A stretch of 64,000 bases of DNA from NCBI GenBank assembly GCA_025462865.1, contig JAOAPI010000067.1, positions 1 to 64,000 on the forward strand, given 5' to 3'. Shown piece by piece: positions 59,730-64,000 of the stretch (the stretch's first letter is position 1; the number at the start of each line of letters is the position of its first letter). Origin of the DNA: Candidatus Sulfotelmatobacter sp. GTDB taxonomy: Bacteria > Acidobacteriota > Terriglobia > Terriglobales > Acidobacteriaceae. The translations under genes were made by a program, and so were the position numbers. The notes under the pieces were generated by a model. It had not been told where the DNA came from and did not search any database. It saw only the letters and a program-made list of their open reading frames with translations.

Positions 59730-60827
59730 CTAGCCTGACGTAGCCGTCGCAGCTGCCGAAGGTTCAATTACCTTTTCCATTTCCTCTAGCATGAGTAGGA
59801 CTTTCTTGTAACCCTCGGTGAGAGCCGAAACATCAATGCCCGCCTTCAAACGCGGGTCAACAAAATACTCTTGCAGGAAAGCAATCTTGCTCTCAAACCT
59901 GGAGCGAAGGATTGCTATCACTTCCCCTGCGAGCAACCGAGTCGCATAGATCTGCCCTATCGTTATAAGCGTGGAGAGGACCGTCATAATGCAGCAAGCA
60001 ATCACGGTGTCCACTTCACCTTCCCACGGGGTGCCTCCGATTCGCATCGCTACCTGAGTCCGACCGTCCTTTTTGCCCGTCTGTGTTACACGCTTTCGCA
60101 ATGCCTCAAAAGTTCCATGAGTCCCAAGCTCGGTGAAGAATCCGTACACCGGGTCAAACTTGGGCTTGCCGAGCTTTTTTCTGATAGCTCCAGGCGACAG
60201 CTCCTTTATGATTGTTTGCTTGTCCCCGCCTCCCCAAACTTCCGCCAATTCGGGATGGTGAAAGAACAATTCAGCTTTGTCTAGCAAGTCATGAACGGTG
60301 CGGAGATGGTTGTAAGCCTGGGTTGTGTAACGTCGTTCCGCCAAATAAAAAGCGGCAGTCAATTCATCCACGGTCCAATACAGCAAGCCCAAGGTCGCAA
60401 ATTGGGCGACTCCGCTTTGCGGCTGCTGTGCCGCGTCCCAAAGCAAATCTAAGATGGATTGATGGGCCTCAAGAAAAATAGACCTCGCCGCTTCCACTAG
60501 CGGACGCTGGATAGGGTATGGCATCCCAAGTCTCTTGAGCAAATCCTGTGACCTGTGATGCTTTCGTCTCGTCCCTGCGATTGCGCGAACCATCTGTCTT
60601 TTATTCGGACTATCCTCTACGTCTTTCAGCCCGTTCTCAAACATCGTGGCGATTGTATCCAGCAGATTATTTAAATAGGTGTTCGCGTCCGCATCCATCG
60701 AGGTTTCATTTGCGACCGCATAGTCCATTACGTCCTTAAATCGGTCGCGGAATTGTTCCGGATTTGCAATCGCGTATCCCATGCGCTCCTGCGCGAACGC
60801 CTGAAAGTCCTTGAGCGTGATAGTCAT
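59730..60827 (-). CDS. Uncharacterised helical protein (365 aa)
   Basis: The product is mostly helical: MTITLKDFQAFAQERMGYAI, RRKHHRSQDLLKRLGMPYPI, LLYWTVDELTAAFYLAERRY, YNHLRTVHDLLDKAELFFHH. One hydrophobic helix in the C-terminal third (VDTVIACCIMTVLSTLITIG) could be a membrane span. No catalytic motif or known family was recognised. It follows the DUF3800 gene by about 100 bases on the same strand. Its helical, HEPN-like look and repeat-rich surroundings fit an accessory or defence gene, but this is inference. Confidence 0.75.
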   Translation of the reverse strand: MTITLKDFQAFAQERMGYAIANPEQFRDRFKDVMDYAVANETSMDADANTYLNNLLDTIATMFENGLKDVEDSPNKRQMVRAIAGTRRKHHRSQDLLKRLGMPYPIQRPLVEAARSIFLEAHQSILDLLWDAAQQPQSGVAQFATLGLLYWTVDELTAAFYLAERRYTTQAYNHLRTVHDLLDKAELFFHHPELAEVWGGGDKQTIIKELSPGAIRKKLGKPKFDPVYGFFTELGTHGTFEALRKRVTQTGKKDGRTQVAMRIGGTPWEGEVDTVIACCIMTVLSTLITIGQIYATRLLAGEVIAILRSRFESKIAFLQEYFVDPRLKAGIDVSALTEGYKKVLLMLEEMEKVIEPSAAATATSG

Positions 60828-60929
60828 TACTCAATTGTAAGTGGAAAAATTCGGAAGAATTCGGGAATTCGGGGGAAAACGTTTGGCTCCCGAAACTTGA
60901 GAACTGTTCCCGGTTTTCTCCCGCCCGCG

Positions 60930-61970
60930 TCATTCCCCAACCATGCTCTTCGCCTTGGAGTCGAGGACCTTACACACGTTCCGGGCATGACCTGTCATCA
61001 AGGTTTCCTCGCCTCCTCCGAACTGTATGAACCCGGTGCCCGGGTTATGGTGACGAACAAGCAAGCCACCGAAGTCTTTCCAGCCGGGATATTGGAGTTG
61101 ATCGTTCAGAGCGCGGCGGAGGATCGTGGCCAGCATATCTGCCAGCTGCAGTCCAAGCGAATCACGCGAATCTTCAAACGTTCGCTGCTCGGTTAGAAGC
61201 AATTGTGCATTTACACCAAGTCGCTCATCTTCTCTCAGCGGTCCTTTTCCGGAAACCGAGTGTAACCACTGGAGGTGCCTCAGATCTTCGGGCTCAATCG
61301 TTGCTCGGTTGAATCCGTACTTTGCGTCAAAATATGAATAATCCTCTTCCAGAATGCCAACGAGCGGTACTTTGGCGAATGCACCTTCACTTAGTGGCAG
61401 AATTAACGTGCTCCACGTCTCTTCCATCTGAGTGAGCGTCCGGTACTTGCGGTCGATGACCCACGCGATATCGCCCAGCTCTTCGGGTTGACGCTGTACG
61501 AAGTAGACGGTCCCTTCGCGAATCGTTCTAATGATCAGCTCCCAAGTCGCCAAAGCCTGAAGAAACAACTGATTCGACATCTGCCGGACCTCTTCGCCGA
61601 GCTGGTGCAAGTGCGGAATGGGTCCCGGATGGTGTTCGCGGGTTATATTCGCAGTAACAGCGTCAGCTTGCCTGTTTTTGAAATCCTCGACCAGGTTGTC
61701 CGGGTGCGTGTTAGTGTCCAACGCGATGAACTGGACCAACGTGTCGTATTTCAGGACGAGGCTGATTATCTGGGCAGCCTGCGATTCATCCAGGCTCCTC
61801 CCCTTGATCTCGACGTTTTGGTTCGGCCACGTATCGCGAAGGTGCAAGAATTCATAGAACAGTTCGTGCTCTGTGGCCGATGGAATGATTAGGGAAAGGA
61901 CGATCGAAAACAGTGGGCGCGGAGGTTGCGGAGGTATAAATGCTCCGGCCTCGTCAATGTAGATTCGCAT
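60930..61970 (-). CDS. DUF3800 family protein (RNase H-like fold)
   Basis: From the ATG at 61970 the 346-residue protein begins MRIYIDEAGAF, the DUF3800 opening with two acidic residues. It shows NVEIKGRSLDESQAAQIISL with the family E-x-K-G motif, ILEEDYSYFDAKYGFNRATI and SRDSLGLQLADMLATILRRA, where the Asp/Gln-Leu-Ala-Asp motif is conserved. DUF3800 proteins adopt an RNase H-like fold and occur in accessory and phage-defence neighbourhoods (from general knowledge). A longer start at 62021 would add 17 non-conserved residues. Confidence 0.82.
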   Translation of the reverse strand: MRIYIDEAGAFIPPQPPRPLFSIVLSLIIPSATEHELFYEFLHLRDTWPNQNVEIKGRSLDESQAAQIISLVLKYDTLVQFIALDTNTHPDNLVEDFKNRQADAVTANITREHHPGPIPHLHQLGEEVRQMSNQLFLQALATWELIIRTIREGTVYFVQRQPEELGDIAWVIDRKYRTLTQMEETWSTLILPLSEGAFAKVPLVGILEEDYSYFDAKYGFNRATIEPEDLRHLQWLHSVSGKGPLREDERLGVNAQLLLTEQRTFEDSRDSLGLQLADMLATILRRALNDQLQYPGWKDFGGLLVRHHNPGTGFIQFGGGEETLMTGHARNVCKVLDSKAKSMVGE

Positions 61971-62051
61971 ACTGCATTTGCCGGGTGCCCCATACTTTCG
62001 CGTACTGTGCAAAGGAACCACAGACCGATGTAATACCGCTTCTCTGGGAAT

Positions 62052-64000
62052 CTACCTTACCCCCAACTGCCAAAACAAAAACTCATACACATCCGTAAAC
62101 TCCTCGATCTGCTTCGTCACCGGTTTCCCCGCCCCATGCCCCGCCTTGGTCTCAATTCTCAACAATATAGGACGCTCCTTACTCTTCCCATTCGAAGCCG
62201 CACCCTGCATCAACGCTGCCATTTTCTTCGCATGCATCGGATCAACGCGCGTGTCGGTATCGGCAGTCATAAACAACACCGCCGGATATTCCGTCCCCGC
62301 TTTCACGTGGTGATAAGGAGAATAAGCATAGAGCCACTTGAACTGCTCAGGATTGTCCGCGCTGCCGTACTCGGGAATCCACAGCTTGGCAATCTGGAAA
62401 TTCTGGTAACGCAGCATGTCGAGCAGCGGAACCTGGCACACCACCGCGCGAAACAGGTCAGGACGCTGCGTGATCATCGCTCCCATCAGCAGGCCGCCAT
62501 TCGAGCCGCCTTGAATGGCCAGATGATCCTTGTCGGTATATTTTTCCGCGATCAAATGTTCTGCGCCCGCAATCATGTCGTCAAAAACATTTTGCTTTTT
62601 GTCGAGCATGCCGGCGCGGTGCCAGTCTTCGCCGAACTCCGCCCCACCCCGCAGATTGGCGAGGGCATAAATCCCGCCGTGCTCCATCCACAAATAAGCC
62701 GTGCGGCTGAAAGCCGGCGTCACGCTTATGTTGAACCCGCCATACGCCGTCAGCAGCGTGGGATTGCGCCCGTCTTTTTTCAGTCCTTTCTTGTGCACGA
62801 TAAACATGGGCACGCGCGTGCCGTCCTTCGAGTGATACCACTCCTGCGCAACTTCATATCCCACGGGATCAATCGAAGGCGCATCCACTTTGGCCCAGAG
62901 CGTAGTCTCACCCTCCTCCAGGTCATACCGATAAATCGACGGAGCAAACGTAAACGACTGGAAGCCGTAGAAAATCTCATCGCGATTCCATTTGCCGGAA
63001 GATCCGAATACCGTGCCAATCGCGGGTAGGGCGAGATCCTTAAGCTTTGTTCCTCCGATGTCAAAAATCGTAAGTTGCGAACTGGCATTCTGCTCGTACT
63101 GCGCGAAGATCTTTCCACCCCACACCGAGGCGTCCTTCAAAACTCCGCCAGTCTGCGGAATAATTTCTTTCCAATCGTCGCGTTCGTAATTACCCGCTTC
63201 CGCCATAAACACGCGGTAGCGTGGAGCATCTTCGTTGGTAAGGATGTAAAGCCTTCCGTTGTACACCGTCCCGTTGTAAAGAAAATTCTTGCCGGTAGTG
63301 ATTCGAATGGGCGGCGTGCCTTTCTTCAAATCCATCAGGAACAGTTCCGTCTTGGTCCAGCCCTGCGACACCGTGATCAGCAGCATGCGGCCATCGTTGT
63401 CAAGATTCACGCTCGGCCAGTCCTCGGGATCGCGCCCTTCACCGAAAATCAATTCATCCTTGGCGGGATCGTCTCCCAGCACGTGATAGAACACGTGCCG
63501 GTTGTACACCTCCTGTCCCGCTTCCACATCACCCTTCTTGGGAAAGCGCGTGTAATAAAACCCGGAATTGTCGGGCATCCAGGCGATGCTGGCCGCGCGT
63601 GTGCGCTCAATCGTATCGGGCAACTGCTTGCCGGATTTTGTTTCAATGATGTGCAGCGTGCTCATCTCCGATCCGCCAGCCGAGGTTCCGTACGCCACAT
63701 ATTTTCCATGCTCGGAAGCTTCGTACCAATCGAGAGCAATCGTCCCATCCGCTGCGAGTTGATTGGCGTCAACCAGCACACGATCCTTTCCATCAACACC
63801 TTCGCGCACATAAAGCACTGGCTGATTCTGCATCCCGTCGCGCCGCGTATAGAAATAATATTTCCCGCCAATCTGCGGCACTCCAATGCTGCCAATGCTC
63901 AGCAACTCCGTCAGCCGCTTATGAACCGCATCGCGTCCGGGCAACTTATCGAGCACGCCACGCGTGTAAGACATTTCCTCCGCGACCCACTTCTGCGTGT
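62052..64000 (-). CDS. S9A prolyl oligopeptidase (5' end beyond window)
   Basis: The frame is open to the right edge. Upstream of the first ATG at 63974 it continues as TQKWVAEEMSYTRGVLDKLP, which matches the N-terminal part of prolyl oligopeptidase, so the true start lies outside. The beta-propeller is followed by the hydrolase domain with nucleophile Ser in AIQGGSNGGLLMGAMI, Asp in MTADTDTRVDPMHA and His in IETKAGHGAGKP. It cleaves peptides after proline and looks cytosolic, or its signal peptide lies outside the window. It is the second S9 peptidase in the window. Confidence 0.93.
   Translation of the reverse strand, partial: TQKWVAEEMSYTRGVLDKLPGRDAVHKRLTELLSIGSIGVPQIGGKYYFYTRRDGMQNQPVLYVREGVDGKDRVLVDANQLAADGTIALDWYEASEHGKYVAYGTSAGGSEMSTLHIIETKSGKQLPDTIERTRAASIAWMPDNSGFYYTRFPKKGDVEAGQEVYNRHVFYHVLGDDPAKDELIFGEGRDPEDWPSVNLDNDGRMLLITVSQGWTKTELFLMDLKKGTPPIRITTGKNFLYNGTVYNGRLYILTNEDAPRYRVFMAEAGNYERDDWKEIIPQTGGVLKDASVWGGKIFAQYEQNASSQLTIFDIGGTKLKDLALPAIGTVFGSSGKWNRDEIFYGFQSFTFAPSIYRYDLEEGETTLWAKVDAPSIDPVGYEVAQEWYHSKDGTRVPMFIVHKKGLKKDGRNPTLLTAYGGFNISVTPAFSRTAYLWMEHGGIYALANLRGGAEFGEDWHRAGMLDKKQNVFDDMIAGAEHLIAEKYTDKDHLAIQGGSNGGLLMGAMITQRPDLFRAVVCQVPLLDMLRYQNFQIAKLWIPEYGSADNPEQFKWLYAYSPYHHVKAGTEYPAVLFMTADTDTRVDPMHAKKMAALMQGAASNGKSKERPILLRIETKAGHGAGKPVTKQIEEFTDVYEFLFWQLGVR

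Noticed and set aside
1-64000. tRNA or rRNA genes
   Set aside because: No T-loop/acceptor pattern or rRNA-like stretch was recognised on reading; a covariance search would be needed to be certain.

Overview
The window reads as chromosomal DNA of an Acidobacteriota member, probably of the Terriglobia/Koribacter type. This is inferred from the moderately high GC (judged by eye, not measured), the futalosine menaquinone genes, the DUF3443/DUF2844 lipoprotein pair, PilZ-GAF-Sel1 and MHYT/PAS sensor proteins, several S9 peptidases and many short palindromic intergenic repeats. No rRNA, tRNA, CRISPR array or intact transposase was seen.

Layout. 1-9 kb: mqnD (cut by the left edge), bioY, topA, an inverted-repeat-bounded four-helix-bundle gene, dprA, mqnA, a VTT membrane protein and mqnC. 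9-16 kb: a cellulose-synthase-like glycosyltransferase, a thioredoxin-fold secreted protein, a sugar-binding lipoprotein, an Xaa-Pro aminopeptidase and an MlaFE-type lipid ABC pair. 16-36 kb is dominated by signal transduction: an NtrC-type regulator with its PDZ-containing kinase; a six-gene two-component cluster headed by a seven-PAS kinase whose membrane domain aligns with plant ethylene receptors, including the copper and ethylene ligand residues; rmuC, a CAP-domain protein and two tiny genes; and an MHYT sensor kinase. 36-45.5 kb: DUF72 and an exopolysaccharide locus (GNAT, NodB deacetylase, glycosyltransferases, Wza-like export protein, WecA-like initiating transferase). In this locus a deletion has fused the start of an asparagine synthetase gene to the end of a glycosyltransferase gene. 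45.5-50.4 kb: an orphan pqqA precursor-peptide gene, a zinc-ribbon/GAF protein, the DUF3443/DUF2844 pair and a PilZ-GAF-TM-Sel1 protein.

50.4-52.3 kb is an accessory patch of micro-genes and two elements bounded by related inverted repeats (GGTAGTGTC ends). 52.3-56.7 kb holds a radical SAM enzyme, a lipoprotein, an S9 peptidase and a nitroreductase-like protein. 56.8-62 kb is a second accessory zone: a PD-(D/E)XK nuclease-like protein, BrnT/BrnA with a duplicated brnA tail, dense palindromic repeats, and an uncharacterised helical protein next to a DUF3800 protein. The right edge cuts an S9A prolyl oligopeptidase.

How the parts work together: mqnA, mqnC and mqnD supply three steps of futalosine menaquinone synthesis from separate loci. 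The six-gene cluster is joined by four 4-bp ATGA stop/start overlaps. One of these exists only if an in-frame amber codon inside a receiver gene is ignored, which suggests a recently broken (or read-through) phosphorelay component. The most notable items are the ethylene-receptor-like kinase cluster with that amber codon, the orphan pqqA, the asnB/glycosyltransferase deletion junction and the terminal-repeat cassettes carrying micro-genes.
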